64,000 bases of DNA from Mediterraneibacter gnavus ATCC 29149. Lineage in GTDB: Bacteria > Bacillota > Clostridia > Lachnospirales > Lachnospiraceae. The stretch lies in assembly GCF_008121495.1 (NCBI RefSeq), contig NZ_CP043051.1:1996001-2060000 (forward strand), given 5' to 3'. Made by a program: the position numbers and the translations under genes. A model generated the notes under the pieces. That model was not told the origin of the DNA and searched no databases. It saw only the letters and a program-made list of their open reading frames with translations. This document shows positions 35,229-45,387 of the stretch, in pieces (position 1 is the stretch's first letter; each line of letters opens with the position of its first letter).

Positions 35229-37877
35229 ATGAGTAAAGAACTGGCAAAGACCTATGATCCAAAAGCGATCGAGGAAAAATTGTATGAAAGATGGTGTGAG
35301 AACAAGTATTTTCATGCGGAGGTGGACAGAAGCAGAAAACCGTTCACAACGGTGATGCCTCCTCCGAATATTACAGGAAAGCTGCATATGGGACATGCGC
35401 TGGACAATACATTGCAGGATATTCTGATTCGCTATAAGAGAATGCAGGGATACAATGCACTCTGGATTCCGGGAACTGATCATGCGGCAATCTCCACAGA
35501 GGTGAAGGTTACCAATCAGCTGAAGGAAGAAGGAATTGATAAGAAAGAACTGGGAAGAGAAGGATTCCTTGAGAGAACCTGGCAGTGGAAAGAAGAGTAT
35601 GCGGGAACGATTGAAAATCAGCTGAAGAAGCTGGGAATTTCCTGTGACTGGGACAGAGAGCGTTTTACAATGGATGAGGGGTGTTCCAAGGCAGTAGAAG
35701 AAGTATTTATTAAATTATACGAAAAAGGGTATATTTACAAAGGTTCCAGAATCATCAACTGGTGTCCGAAATGTAAGACCTCTCTTTCTGATGCAGAGGT
35801 AGAGCATGAGGAGCAGGCAGGCAACTTCTGGCACATCAAATATCCGATCGTAGGAACAGATCGTTTTCTGGAGATCGCAACAACACGTCCGGAGACAATG
35901 CTGGGAGATACAGCCATTGCCGTACACCCGGACGATGAGAGATACAAAGATATCGTAGGCAAGAATGTATTGCTTCCGCTGGTGAATAAAGAGATTCCGG
36001 TCGTGGCGGATTACTATGTAGATAAAGAGTTTGGAACCGGTGCAGTAAAGATCACACCGGCTCATGACCCGAATGACTTCGAGGTTGGAAAGCGTCACAA
36101 TCTGGAAGAGATCAACATTATGAATGATGATGCGACCATCAACGAAAAAGGCGGAAAATATGCAGGAATGGATCGCTACGAAGCGAGAAAAGCCATTGTT
36201 GAAGATTTAAAAGAGCAGGGATATCTGGTAGAAATCGAGCCGCACTCTCATAATGTAGGAACTCACGACCGCTGCGGAACGACAGTAGAGCCGTTGATCA
36301 AACAGCAGTGGTTTGTAAAGATGGAAGAGCTGGCGAAACCTGCAATCGAGGCACTTAAGACGGGAGAACTGAAATTTGTGCCGGAGCGTTTTAACAAGAT
36401 TTATTTACACTGGCTGGAGAATATCAAAGACTGGTGTATTTCCAGACAGATCTGGTGGGGACACAGAATCCCTGCATACTACTGTGATGAATGTGGAGAT
36501 TTTGTTGTGGCAAGAGAGATGCCGGAAACATGTCCGCACTGTGGCTGCACACACTTTACACAGGATGAGGATACACTGGATACATGGTTCAGTTCTGCAC
36601 TGTGGCCGTTCTCCACACTTGGATGGCCGGACAAGACAGAAGATCTGGATTATTTCTATCCGACGGATGTTCTTGTAACAGGATATGACATCATCTTCTT
36701 CTGGGTAATCCGTATGGTATTCTCAGGATATGAGCATACAGGTAAATCTCCGTTCCATACAGTACTGATCCACGGTCTGGTAAGAGATTCTCAGGGACGC
36801 AAGATGAGCAAGTCACTTGGCAATGGAATCGATCCGCTGGAGGTCATCGACCAGTATGGATGCGATGCACTGCGTCTGACTCTTGTGACAGGAAATGCAC
36901 CGGGAAATGATATGCGTTTTTATCATGAGAGAGTAGAGTCAAGCCGTAACTTTGCAAACAAAGTATGGAATGCATCCAGATTTATCATGATGAACATGGA
37001 AGAAAATGTAGTTGCAGAACCGGATGCGTCTTTGTTAAACGAGGCAGATAAGTGGATCTTATCCAGAGTCAACAGACTGGCAAAAGATGTGACAGAGAAC
37101 ATGGATAAATTCGAACTTGGAATCGCAGTTCAGAAAGTATATGACTTTATCTGGGATGAATTCTGTGACTGGTATGTAGAGACTGCAAAATACAGAATCT
37201 ACCACAAAGAGGAAGAAAAAGCGGCTGCAGACTGTGTACTCTGGGTATTGAAAACAGTATTGAAACAGGCGTTGAAATTACTTCATCCGTTTATGCCGTT
37301 TATCACAGAGGAGATTTACAGCGTACTGGTACCGGAAGAAGAATCGCTGATGATGTCCGAGTGGCCACAGTTTCATGCGGAGTGGGATTTTCCGGCAGAA
37401 GAAAATGTGATGGAACATGTAAAAGAGATCACACGTGGTATCCGCAATATGCGCGCAGAGATGAATGTTCCGAACAACCGCAAGACAAAAGTATATGTCG
37501 TGTGTGAGGATACTGAAATCTGTGACGGAATCAGCACACTGGAGAATTCCATCAAGCCGCTGATGATGGCAGAAAAGATTCTGGTACAGCAGACGAAAGA
37601 GAATATCGCAGATAATGCCGTTTCTGTTGTGGTACCGGATGCAGTCGTATATCTGCCATTGGAAGACCTGGTAGATTTTGAGCAGGAGATGGAACGCCTG
37701 CAAAAAGAAGAGGAGAAACTGAAAAAAGAAATCAAACGAGCAGAGGGCATGCTCTCCAATGAGCGTTTTATCAGCAAAGCACCGGAGGCAAAAGTGCAGG
37801 AAGAGCGTGAAAAGCTCGAAAAATATACACAGATGCTTCAGCAGGTACAGGAGAGAATGGCCGGACTGAAAAAATAA
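35229..37877 (+). CDS. valS: Valyl-tRNA synthetase
   Basis: Charges tRNA-Val. 882 aa, the normal length. Class I signatures: '[15 protein letters not shown]' (HIGH motif) near residue 45 and '[14 protein letters not shown]' (KMSKS) near 525; the editing CP1 domain ('[20 protein letters not shown]'), anticodon-binding domain, and the C-terminal coiled coil typical of ValRS ('[20 protein letters not shown]') are all present. AGGAGG precedes the ATG. Regulated by the T-box upstream. Confidence 0.98.
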   Translation: MSKELAKTYDPKAIEEKLYERWCENKYFHAEVDRSRKPFTTVMPPPNITGKLHMGHALDNTLQDILIRYKRMQGYNALWIPGTDHAAISTEVKVTNQLKEEGIDKKELGREGFLERTWQWKEEYAGTIENQLKKLGISCDWDRERFTMDEGCSKAVEEVFIKLYEKGYIYKGSRIINWCPKCKTSLSDAEVEHEEQAGNFWHIKYPIVGTDRFLEIATTRPETMLGDTAIAVHPDDERYKDIVGKNVLLPLVNKEIPVVADYYVDKEFGTGAVKITPAHDPNDFEVGKRHNLEEINIMNDDATINEKGGKYAGMDRYEARKAIVEDLKEQGYLVEIEPHSHNVGTHDRCGTTVEPLIKQQWFVKMEELAKPAIEALKTGELKFVPERFNKIYLHWLENIKDWCISRQIWWGHRIPAYYCDECGDFVVAREMPETCPHCGCTHFTQDEDTLDTWFSSALWPFSTLGWPDKTEDLDYFYPTDVLVTGYDIIFFWVIRMVFSGYEHTGKSPFHTVLIHGLVRDSQGRKMSKSLGNGIDPLEVIDQYGCDALRLTLVTGNAPGNDMRFYHERVESSRNFANKVWNASRFIMMNMEENVVAEPDASLLNEADKWILSRVNRLAKDVTENMDKFELGIAVQKVYDFIWDEFCDWYVETAKYRIYHKEEEKAAADCVLWVLKTVLKQALKLLHPFMPFITEEIYSVLVPEEESLMMSEWPQFHAEWDFPAEENVMEHVKEITRGIRNMRAEMNVPNNRKTKVYVVCEDTEICDGISTLENSIKPLMMAEKILVQQTKENIADNAVSVVVPDAVVYLPLEDLVDFEQEMERLQKEEEKLKKEIKRAEGMLSNERFISKAPEAKVQEEREKLEKYTQMLQQVQERMAGLKK

Positions 37878-37889
37878 GTGAGGTTATCA

Positions 37890-40124
37890 ATGAAACATAT
37901 TCATATGAAGAAACCTGATATAAAAGGCTTTTTCCAGAAAATACGAAATTTAAAGATGCAGGATATCAAAGAGCATTTTAAGGAAAGAAAAGAGCGGCGC
38001 AGACAGATTCTGGAAAAGCGTCGCAATGGAAAATTCGCACGTAAAATGCAGCCGGTGTACAGGATGATGAATCGACTTTCATTAGTACTTCATTACCTGT
38101 TGGCATGTGTCTTAAACTTCATCATCGAGATCATATCCAGGCATTCCCTGTTTGAGGCATGGGACTATCTGGTAGGGACACCGAAGGTGTTTTTCTTCAA
38201 CGCCTTTTTGATCTTTGCCACATTTTCTATTGTATATCTGGTCAGGAGACGTGTGTTTGCACGGATCCTGCTCAGTGTTTTCTGGCTGGCGCTTGGAGTT
38301 TGCAATGGATATATGCTGCTTAAAAGGGTTACGCCGTTCAATGCACAGGATCTGAAAGCATGGTCAGAAGGTCTGGCAGTGTCGAAGAATTATTTTTCGG
38401 CAATGGAGTTTGTTCTCCTTGGCGTAGGTATCGTGGCCGTGATCCTGTGGGTGATCTCCATGTGGAGAAGAGGCGGTCAGTACACAGGAAAGATGCATCG
38501 TGTGTGGGCTCTTTTCGGAGTTGTGATTTCTATCGGAGCCTATATCGGACTGACAAATATTGCGATTGACAAAAGGGTTGTTTCCAATTACTTTGGCAAT
38601 ATTGCATTTGCATATGAAGATTACGGATTCCCGTACTGTTTTGCTGCCAGTGTCTTTAATACAGGAATTTCAGAGCCTTCTGGATACAGTAAAGAGACAA
38701 TGGATGAGATCACAGATGGCGGAGAGTTTTCCAAGAGCAGTACCGGATTAGAAGAAGGAGAGATGCCGAATATCATGTTCGTACAGCTGGAATCCTTTTT
38801 TGATCCGACAGAAGTGGAGTGGCTGCAGTTTTCCGAGGATCCGATTCCGAATCTGCGGAAGATGTTTCAAAATTATTCAAGCGGATATTTTAAGGCACCG
38901 TCGGTAGGAGCAGGTACGGCAAATACGGAATTTGAAGTGCTGACCGGAATGAGTATGCGTTTTTTCGGACCGGGAGAGTATCCGTATAAGACGTATGCCA
39001 AGACAAAATATGTGGAGAGTGCAGCATCTGCACTGAGTGCACTTGGATATGGTACAGAGGCACTGCACAATAACGGTGGAAATTTCTACAGCCGTGCACA
39101 GGTATATAACCATATGGGATTTGACCATTATACCAGCAAAGAGTTTATGAATATTTTGCAGACTACGCCAAATGGATGGGCAACGGATGACGTACTTTTA
39201 AAATACCTTGACCAGTCTATGAATACCACAGAAGGGCAGGATTTTGTCTTTACAGTCAGTGTTCAGGGACACGGAGAGTATCCGACGGAGAAAGTGATTG
39301 AAAATCCGAAGATCGTAGTAACCGGACCGGAGGATGAGGGCAAGAAAAACGCATGGGAATACTATGTCAATATGGTGCATGAGATGGATGAATTTGCAGG
39401 AAATCTGGTGCGTCAGATTGAAGAGCGCGGAGAACCGACCGTACTTGTATTCTACGGAGACCATCTTCCGACGATGGGACTGGAGGCAAAGGATTTAAAG
39501 AGCAAATATTTGTATAATACAAATTATGTGATCTGGGATAATATCGGATTAAAACAGGAAGATAAGAATCTGGCAGCATATCAGATCATGGCAGAAGTGT
39601 TTGACCGTCTGGATATTCATTCCGGAACTGTATTCAACTATCACCAGCAGAGACGTCAGACGAAAAATTATCAGGCAGATCTGGAACTGCTTCAGTACGA
39701 TCTTCTTTACGGAAAGCAATACGCCTATGATAAATATGGCTCTCCGATCAAAGAAGGACATATGGTGATGGGAGTCAGTGATGTGACACTGGATAGTGTG
39801 ATCGAGCAGTTGGATGGAAGTTACAGTCTGTATGGAGAGAACTTTACGAAACAGAGTAAGGTCTATGTCAACGGAGAGAAACAAACCAGCACCTTTTTGA
39901 ACAATACCCGTCTGGATTTAAAAGATGTGGAGCTAAAAGACGGTGATGTGATCCAGGTCAATCAGGTTGGTTCCAGTGAGACTATTTTCAGGGAATCGGC
40001 ACAATACGAATATAAGGATGAAAAACTCACCAAACTTCCGGATGCGGAGGATAAGGTGGAAACAGGACGAAATGCATTTGTCAATCAGGACAAAGATGTA
40101 AAGAAGGAAAGTAAAGATGAGTAG
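37890..40124 (+). CDS. LTA-synthase-family membrane sulfatase-fold protein
   Basis: A 744-aa polytopic enzyme of the lipoteichoic-acid synthase / phosphoglycerol transferase family. A basic cytoplasmic N-terminus is followed by five membrane helices (about 50-220), then an extracellular sulfatase-fold domain: 'MFVQLESFFDP' (metal Glu), 'SVGAGTANTEFEVLTG' (nucleophile Thr), 'VFYGDHLPTMG' (metal Asp-His). A further C-terminal beta region (about 630-744) is extra to LtaS. Start at 37890 follows GTGAGG. It overlaps folC by 8 nt. Exact polymer product not deducible. Confidence 0.88.
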   Translation: MKHIHMKKPDIKGFFQKIRNLKMQDIKEHFKERKERRRQILEKRRNGKFARKMQPVYRMMNRLSLVLHYLLACVLNFIIEIISRHSLFEAWDYLVGTPKVFFFNAFLIFATFSIVYLVRRRVFARILLSVFWLALGVCNGYMLLKRVTPFNAQDLKAWSEGLAVSKNYFSAMEFVLLGVGIVAVILWVISMWRRGGQYTGKMHRVWALFGVVISIGAYIGLTNIAIDKRVVSNYFGNIAFAYEDYGFPYCFAASVFNTGISEPSGYSKETMDEITDGGEFSKSSTGLEEGEMPNIMFVQLESFFDPTEVEWLQFSEDPIPNLRKMFQNYSSGYFKAPSVGAGTANTEFEVLTGMSMRFFGPGEYPYKTYAKTKYVESAASALSALGYGTEALHNNGGNFYSRAQVYNHMGFDHYTSKEFMNILQTTPNGWATDDVLLKYLDQSMNTTEGQDFVFTVSVQGHGEYPTEKVIENPKIVVTGPEDEGKKNAWEYYVNMVHEMDEFAGNLVRQIEERGEPTVLVFYGDHLPTMGLEAKDLKSKYLYNTNYVIWDNIGLKQEDKNLAAYQIMAEVFDRLDIHSGTVFNYHQQRRQTKNYQADLELLQYDLLYGKQYAYDKYGSPIKEGHMVMGVSDVTLDSVIEQLDGSYSLYGENFTKQSKVYVNGEKQTSTFLNNTRLDLKDVELKDGDVIQVNQVGSSETIFRESAQYEYKDEKLTKLPDAEDKVETGRNAFVNQDKDVKKESKDE

Positions 40125-41409
40125 AGTGACTTATCAGGAAGCAGAAACGTATATTTCGGAATTGCCGAAATTTACGAAGAAAAATACACTGGAGCACACG
40201 CAGAAGTTTCTTTCTTTTCTCGGCAATCCACAGAATGGAAAAAAGGTCATCCATGTAGCAGGCACGAACGGAAAAGGTTCGGTCTGCGTGTATCTGGATG
40301 CGATGCTTCGGGCCCAGAGAAAGCACACAGGGCTTTTCACATCTCCGCATCTGATCCGGATGAATGAACGCATCCGGATGGATGGAGAACCGGTTTCAGA
40401 CGAGACATTTACCCGTCTGTTTTTACGGACACAACAGAGCGTAAGGAGAATGGAGGCCGAAGGCCTTCCTCATCCGAGCTTTTTTGAATTTCTGTTCGGG
40501 ATGGCGATGGCAGGCTTTGAGGAAGCAGGCGTGGAATATGTAATACTGGAAACAGGACTGGGCGGACGGCTGGATGCGACAAATTCTATCAGCGGTCCGC
40601 TTACCTGTATCCTCACATCGATCGGACTGGATCATACCGAGATTCTGGGAAATACGCTGGAAGAGATTGCGGCAGAAAAGGCAGGAATCTTAAAGCCGCA
40701 TGTTCCTGTCATATTTGCAGATACACAGCAGGAGAGCAGTCGGGTTATTGAAGAGCGGGCAGGAGAGCTTGGCTGTCCTTGTAAAAAAATAGGGAAAAGT
40801 GCGTACGAAATTCTGAAAATTCAGGACGGAACTCTTGCATTTTCTCCGTCAAATGCGTATTATGGAGATACTACATGGAAATTGCAGAACACTGCCATGT
40901 ATCAGCCGGAAAATGCCATGCTTGCCATGGAGGCCATGCGTATGATCTTCGGAGAGCAGGGAGATGTCTCTGGATGGAGAGAGGCACTTTCGCAAGTGAA
41001 GTGGGAAGGCAGAATGGAAGAGATTCTGCCGGATTTTTATGTAGACGGCGCTCACAATGTGAGTGCGGTAAGGATGTTTGTGCAGAGTATCCAAAGAGAC
41101 AGACGAGAAAAGGTCGTGTTATTTTCTGCTGTCAGAGAGAAAAATTACGAAGAGATGATCCGGATTCTCTGTCAGGAGAAGAGCGTCAGCGAATATGTGA
41201 TCACTCTGATCGAAGATAAGCGGGCTGCACAGACAGAAGAACTAAAGCAGATATTTCAGAAATATACAGATAAACCTGTTGTGGTAAAAGAAGAACTGCA
41301 CCAGGCACTTACATATCTATTCTCCCGAAAGGCAGGAAAGGCGGTGTATTGCCTCGGATCTCTTTATCTGACAGGAATGATAAAAGCGATAACAGAGGAG
41401 GCAGGGTGA
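40117..41409 (+). CDS. folC: Bifunctional folylpolyglutamate / dihydrofolate synthase
   Basis: Adds glutamate to folates. 430 aa, Mur-ligase fold: P-loop 'GTNGKGSVCVYLDAML', 'FTSPHLIRMNERI', omega region 'TSIGLDHTEILGNTLEEIAAEKAGI' and the C-terminal domain 'DGAHNVSAVRMFV'. It starts inside the end of the LTA-synthase-type gene and its TGA overlaps the next ATG (ATGA-type junction), so the block is one operon. Confidence 0.93.
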   Translation: MSRVTYQEAETYISELPKFTKKNTLEHTQKFLSFLGNPQNGKKVIHVAGTNGKGSVCVYLDAMLRAQRKHTGLFTSPHLIRMNERIRMDGEPVSDETFTRLFLRTQQSVRRMEAEGLPHPSFFEFLFGMAMAGFEEAGVEYVILETGLGGRLDATNSISGPLTCILTSIGLDHTEILGNTLEEIAAEKAGILKPHVPVIFADTQQESSRVIEERAGELGCPCKKIGKSAYEILKIQDGTLAFSPSNAYYGDTTWKLQNTAMYQPENAMLAMEAMRMIFGEQGDVSGWREALSQVKWEGRMEEILPDFYVDGAHNVSAVRMFVQSIQRDRREKVVLFSAVREKNYEEMIRILCQEKSVSEYVITLIEDKRAAQTEELKQIFQKYTDKPVVVKEELHQALTYLFSRKAGKAVYCLGSLYLTGMIKAITEEAG

Positions 41410-41546
41410 TGCTGGACTATGAAAAAGAACTCAAAAATTTCAAACCGAGTCTGGAGGTAGAAGAAATCGAAGACGCGGTTTATCAGGAAGATCTATCAGA
41501 TATGACAGATCTTTTGAAACAGGTCATGGACCAGAAGACAAAGTAA
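41409..41546 (+). CDS. Small acidic protein, 45 aa, unknown
   Basis: Encodes 'MLDYEKELKNFKPSLEVEEI' and ends 'LLKQVMDQKTK'; acidic, helix-prone, no membrane segment or motif. The ATG overlaps the folC stop by one base and GAGGAGG lies upstream, so it is translationally coupled and likely real. The 18-nt gap to the TPR gene keeps it in the same operon. Function unknown. Confidence 0.7.
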   Translation: MLDYEKELKNFKPSLEVEEIEDAVYQEDLSDMTDLLKQVMDQKTK

Positions 41547-41564
41547 AGGATTATGGTGAAATAG

Positions 41565-42920
41565 ATGAACTATACGGAGAAAATCCTGCACCAGTCAAAC
41601 TACTGGTACAATGATGGGCTGAGGAAGGCGCAGATCAGGGATATGTCCGGTGCGATTACCTCTCTTCGGAAAAGTCTGCAGTACAACAGGGCGAATATTG
41701 ATGCCAGAAATCTTTTGGGTCTCGTGTATTATGGCAGGGGAGAAGTAGCAGAGGGGCTTGTGGAGTGGATCATCAGTAAGAATTTAAAGCCTAAGGACAA
41801 CCTGGCGGATCGTTTTATTGATGAAGTCCAGAAATCAGCAAAAAAACTGGAGCAGATCAATCAGGCAGTCAAGAAGTATAACCAGTGTCTGATTTATTGT
41901 GAACAGCAGGGAGAAGATCTGGCGATCATCCAGCTGAAAAAAGTGATCGCAGCACACCCGACATTTTTGAAAGCGTATCAGCTTCTTGCACTTTTGTATC
42001 TTCATACTGCACAGTATACAAAGGCGCGGCAGATTTTAAAAACGGCAAGAAAACTGGATACGACGAATGACATTACGCTGCGCTATATGCATGAATTGTC
42101 GCTGATCGGCGGGCAGAAGACAACGAAAAAATCCAGAGAAGAGAGTGTGGAGTACAAGCTGGGCAATGAGACGATCATTCAGCCGGCACACGGAAAAAGA
42201 GTCAGACAGATTTCAGGGAAAGTAACGGCAGGCAATATTTTTGCCGGGGTACTGATCGGAGCCGCAATCGTCTGGTTTCTGATCGTTCCTTCTGTAGATG
42301 AAGCGAAGGTGGCAAAGCAGAATAAGCAGGTTGTAGAATACAGCAACAGGATCAATGCACTGGAAGCACAGGTCAGTGCACAGACAAAGACATTGGATGA
42401 GTACCGGGCACAGGATTCGGACAAAGAAGCGCAGGCGCAGAGCGCGGCCAGCACATCGGAGAGTTATGAGAATCTGATGACGGTATCCAGCCAGTATGAG
42501 AGCGGAGAGTATTCAGATGCGACGCTGGCAGATACGCTTCTGAACGTGAACCGGGATGCACTGGGACAGAGCGGACAGGCACTCTATGATGAGCTCTCAA
42601 CAGAGATTTTTCCGGGAGCCTGTGAGACAAAATATCAGAATGGAATGGCAGCACTCAATGTTGCAAATTATGAGACGGCGATTGATGCACTGGGAAAAGT
42701 AGTGCGGATGGATGAGCAGTATGACAGTGGAGCTGCCCTGTTAAATCTCGGGATCGCTTATATGAGAAGCGGTGACAATGAGAATGCAAAGACTTATTTT
42801 AATCGTGTGGCGGAGCTGTTCCCGGGAACAGAAAATGAGGCGACAGCCAAAAGTAATTTGAACTCAATGGGTGATACCACTGCAGACGATACCAAAACGG
42901 CAGATGATACGCAGGAATAA
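41565..42920 (+). CDS. TPR-repeat protein with one transmembrane segment
   Basis: 451 aa. N-terminal tetratricopeptide repeats (about 10-175: 'ALLYLHTAQYTKARQILKTA' and similar), a single membrane helix (about 225-244, 'AGVLIGAAIVWFLIVP'), a coiled-coil stretch ('NKQVVEYSNRINALEAQV') and two more TPR-like units near the C-terminus ('YETAIDALGKVVRMDEQY', 'MRSGDNENAKTYFNRVAELF'), ending in a Thr/Asp-rich tail. Probably a scaffold spanning the membrane with repeats on both sides. Last gene of the valS-to-TPR series before a terminator. Specific role unknown. Confidence 0.8.
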   Translation: MNYTEKILHQSNYWYNDGLRKAQIRDMSGAITSLRKSLQYNRANIDARNLLGLVYYGRGEVAEGLVEWIISKNLKPKDNLADRFIDEVQKSAKKLEQINQAVKKYNQCLIYCEQQGEDLAIIQLKKVIAAHPTFLKAYQLLALLYLHTAQYTKARQILKTARKLDTTNDITLRYMHELSLIGGQKTTKKSREESVEYKLGNETIIQPAHGKRVRQISGKVTAGNIFAGVLIGAAIVWFLIVPSVDEAKVAKQNKQVVEYSNRINALEAQVSAQTKTLDEYRAQDSDKEAQAQSAASTSESYENLMTVSSQYESGEYSDATLADTLLNVNRDALGQSGQALYDELSTEIFPGACETKYQNGMAALNVANYETAIDALGKVVRMDEQYDSGAALLNLGIAYMRSGDNENAKTYFNRVAELFPGTENEATAKSNLNSMGDTTADDTKTADDTQE

Positions 42921-42945
42921 GATGGTTGAAAAAGCTACGAAAGAG

Positions 42946-42974
42946 AAGGATATGCAAAAAAGCATATCCTTTTT
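42946..42974 (+). terminator. Terminator between TPR gene and spoIIAA
   Basis: 10-bp stem AAGGATATGC / GCATATCCTT (42946-42955 / 42962-42971) running into T5. Only 50 nt remain before spoIIAA, leaving little room for a sigma-H promoter downstream of it. Confidence 0.75.
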
Positions 42975-43024
42975 AGGTGCGCTTTTACGTGCATGTTCGA
43001 ACGGGCGAAAGGGGATTTGAGACA

Positions 43025-43345
43025 ATGAGTATGGAATATCAGGTACAGGAAAATTGTCTGACGATTTTTCTTCCAAAAGAGGTGGATCATCACAATGCAG
43101 AGGAAGTGAAAAAGAGTGCAGATGCGATCATAGAAAAAGAGCATATCAAATATGTCATTTTTGACTTTGAACAGACAGATTTTATGGATAGTTCGGGAAT
43201 CGGCGTGATCATGGGGAGATACCGAATGATCTGTCTGATCGGAGGAGAGGTGTGGGCAGTCCATGCCAATGCCAGGATAAGAAAGATCCTGACCATGTCG
43301 GGAGTCACGAAAATCATGCAAATATATGAGGAGGAACAGGTATGA
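43025..43345 (+). CDS. spoIIAA: Anti-sigma-F factor antagonist
   Basis: Releases sigma-F in the forespore by binding SpoIIAB when dephosphorylated. 106-aa STAS domain with the phosphorylation motif 'FMDSSGIGVIMGRY' (Ser56-Ser57). Start at 43025 is placed after AAGGGG; a frame extension to 42977 overlaps the terminator region. ATGA overlap with spoIIAB. Confidence 0.95.
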   Translation: MSMEYQVQENCLTIFLPKEVDHHNAEEVKKSADAIIEKEHIKYVIFDFEQTDFMDSSGIGVIMGRYRMICLIGGEVWAVHANARIRKILTMSGVTKIMQIYEEEQV

Positions 43346-43797
43346 AGGATACCAATGAAATGGAAATTTTATTTGACAGCCGTTCAGAAAATGAAGGATT
43401 TGCAAGAGTAGCAGTAGCAGCGTTTATGACACAGTTAAATCCGACGGTGGAAGAAGTTTCAGATGTCAAAACAGCAGTGTCAGAAGCTGTGACAAATGCG
43501 ATCATTCACGGATATGATAATCAGATTTGTAAGGTCTCTATCCGATGCAGTGTCAGAGGAAAAGAACTGATGGTAGAAGTCAGAGATACAGGAAAGGGAA
43601 TTGAAAATATCAAACAGGCAATGACTCCGATGTATACAAGCAAACCGGAGCTGGAACGTTCCGGGATGGGATTTTCTTTTATGGAAGCGTTTATGGATAA
43701 CGTACATGTAATCTCAGAACCCGGAGAAGGAACCAGAGTTATCATGAAAAAGAGCATTGGGAAAGAAAGGGAGACATGGATCACACAATCGCTTTGA
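43342..43797 (+). CDS. spoIIAB: Anti-sigma-F factor (serine kinase)
   Basis: Holds sigma-F inactive and phosphorylates SpoIIAA. 151 aa, GHKL ATPase fold: N box 'VSEAVTNAIIHGYDNQ', 'EVRDTGKGIENI' and 'ERSGMGFSFMEAFMD'. Overlaps spoIIAA by 4 nt and sigF by 22 nt, the conserved spoIIA operon arrangement. Confidence 0.96.
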   Translation: MKDTNEMEILFDSRSENEGFARVAVAAFMTQLNPTVEEVSDVKTAVSEAVTNAIIHGYDNQICKVSIRCSVRGKELMVEVRDTGKGIENIKQAMTPMYTSKPELERSGMGFSFMEAFMDNVHVISEPGEGTRVIMKKSIGKERETWITQSL

Positions 43798-44492
43798 TCG
43801 AAAAATCACACAATGGAGATAAAGAAGCGAGAGAACAACTGGTGGAAGAAAATATCGGGCTGATCTGGTGTGTTGTAAAACGGTTTTATGGACGGGGAAT
43901 CGAGGCAGAAGATCTTTTTCAGATAGGGAGTATCGGGCTTATCAAGGCAATCGACAAATTTGATCTGTCCTATGACGTGAAATTTTCAACCTATGCCGTT
44001 CCTATGATATCAGGAGAAATCAAGCGCTTTTTAAGAGATGACGGAATGATCAAAGTCAGCCGTTCACTCAAGGAACTCTCTTATCGGATCTTTCAGACGA
44101 GAGAGAAGATGACAGACGGACTGGGAAGAGAGCCGACGCTGGAAGAACTGTCACAGGAGATGGGAGTAGAAAAAGAAGAACTGGTGCAGGCAATGGAAGC
44201 CTCAGGAGAGGTTGAATCTCTGTATCGTCCGATCCATCAAAAAGAAGGAAGTGAGATTTCGCTTCTGGACAAGTTGGAAGAAAAAGAACACCGGGAAGAG
44301 AAAATTCTGGATCGAATGCTGCTTGGGCAGCTGTTGGAAAAATTAGACGGACAGGAAAGAACCTTGATCTATCTGCGGTATTTTGCGGAAAAAACACAGT
44401 CGGCAGTGGGAAAAGAAATGGGAATTTCCCAGGTTCAGGTGTCCAGAATGGAAAAGAAAATCATTCAAAATTTAAGAGAGATGACGCACTGA
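43776..44492 (+). CDS. sigF: RNA polymerase sporulation sigma factor F
   Basis: First forespore-specific sigma factor. 238 aa with regions 2 ('GLIWCVVKRFYGRGIEAEDLFQIG', 'FDLSYDVKFSTYAVPMI'), 3 and 4 ('LIYLRYFAEKTQSAVGKEMGISQVQVSRMEKKI'). Third gene of spoIIA. It is followed by a sigma-G-like promoter and the spoVA genes, an order also known from Bacillus. Confidence 0.96.
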   Translation: MDHTIALIEKSHNGDKEAREQLVEENIGLIWCVVKRFYGRGIEAEDLFQIGSIGLIKAIDKFDLSYDVKFSTYAVPMISGEIKRFLRDDGMIKVSRSLKELSYRIFQTREKMTDGLGREPTLEELSQEMGVEKEELVQAMEASGEVESLYRPIHQKEGSEISLLDKLEEKEHREEKILDRMLLGQLLEKLDGQERTLIYLRYFAEKTQSAVGKEMGISQVQVSRMEKKIIQNLREMTH

Positions 44493-44510
44493 GAAATCGC
44501 ATTGTAAAGG

Positions 44511-44539
44511 GTATATTTTTTCATGGATGTCAGATACTA
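44511..44539 (+). promoter_or_regulatory. Sigma-G-like promoter for spoVAA-spoVAB
   Basis: GTATA (44511-44515), 17-bp spacer, GATACTA (44533-44539), matching forespore sigma-G promoters (G-ATR / CAT-n-n-TA) with one mismatch at the first -10 base. Confidence 0.65.
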
Positions 44540-44570
44540 AGGTCAGAATAAAAGTAGGAGGATGATCAAA

Positions 44571-44732
44571 GTGGAAAATGGAAAACGAAAAATAATGTGG
44601 TGTCTGACAATCCTGGTAGTGGCAGCAGTAGCGATCGGAGTAATTTACTATGTGAAGACAAATATGTCGCCGGCACAGCAGACAAAAGGCTACCTGATCC
44701 GGAAGGTGGAGGAGATATCCCATGGCTGTTAA
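44571..44732 (+). CDS. 53-aa single-pass membrane peptide in the spoVA operon
   Basis: A GTG-started frame with AGGAGG at 44556-44561. The product has a basic N-terminus (MENGKRKIMW), one membrane helix (about residues 11-28), and a short basic-polar tail ending in Cys. It overlaps the spoVAA start by 11 nt in another frame, indicating translational coupling. Being behind the sigma-G-like promoter it would be made in the forespore. No family known to me; a small partner of the SpoVA channel or of SpoVAA is a guess. Confidence 0.65.
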   Translation: MENGKRKIMWCLTILVVAAVAIGVIYYVKTNMSPAQQTKGYLIRKVEEISHGC

Positions 44733-45387
44733 TCAGGATACGCTGTATGTAAAAGGAGACAGAAATGTAGAAGTGACAAAGCGGGAAGTGACACTTGGAG
44801 ATCTGGTTTCTATGGAATGCAGTAACCGCGTTATCCTGCCGCATTTGAAGACAATGAAGGTCTTGAAAATTCCGGAAAATGGAGAAAAGCGGTATGTGAT
44901 CTCCATTTTAAAGATTATTGCGTGTATCCATGAGAAATATCCGGGACTGGAAGTGCAGAATCTGGGAGAAACGGATTTGATCGTCACATATGAAATGCAG
45001 AAAACACCGTCGAAATGGGTGCATGTGGCAAAAACGATCCTGGTAGTACTGATCACATTTTTTGGAGCGGCGTTTTCCATGATGGCATTTAACAATGATG
45101 TGGATGTGGATAAGCTGTTTGGATATATCTATTACTGGATGACAGGAAAACAAAGCAGCGGCTTTACAATACTGGAGGTCTCCTATTCTGTAGGAATTAC
45201 GATCGGGATTCTGGTATTCTTCAATCATTTTGGAAAGAGGCGGTTTTCTGTGGATCCGACGCCGATGGAGGTGCAGATGCGTCTGTATGAAAATGACATC
45301 CAGACAACATTGATCGAGGATGCTGCACGAAAGGAGGAAGAACTGGATGTGGACAGAGCAAATCGTCCTGGGGCTCATAGGACTTAG
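44722..45387 (+). CDS. spoVAA: Stage V sporulation protein AA
   Basis: Part of the SpoVA system that moves dipicolinic acid into and out of the spore. 221 aa: N-terminal soluble domain ('DTLYVKGDRNVEVTKREVTLGDL'), then two membrane helices (about 107-124 and 150-172). Overlaps spoVAB by 41 nt at its 3' end and the small membrane-peptide gene at its 5' end. Confidence 0.9.
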   Translation: MAVNQDTLYVKGDRNVEVTKREVTLGDLVSMECSNRVILPHLKTMKVLKIPENGEKRYVISILKIIACIHEKYPGLEVQNLGETDLIVTYEMQKTPSKWVHVAKTILVVLITFFGAAFSMMAFNNDVDVDKLFGYIYYWMTGKQSSGFTILEVSYSVGITIGILVFFNHFGKRRFSVDPTPMEVQMRLYENDIQTTLIEDAARKEEELDVDRANRPGAHRT

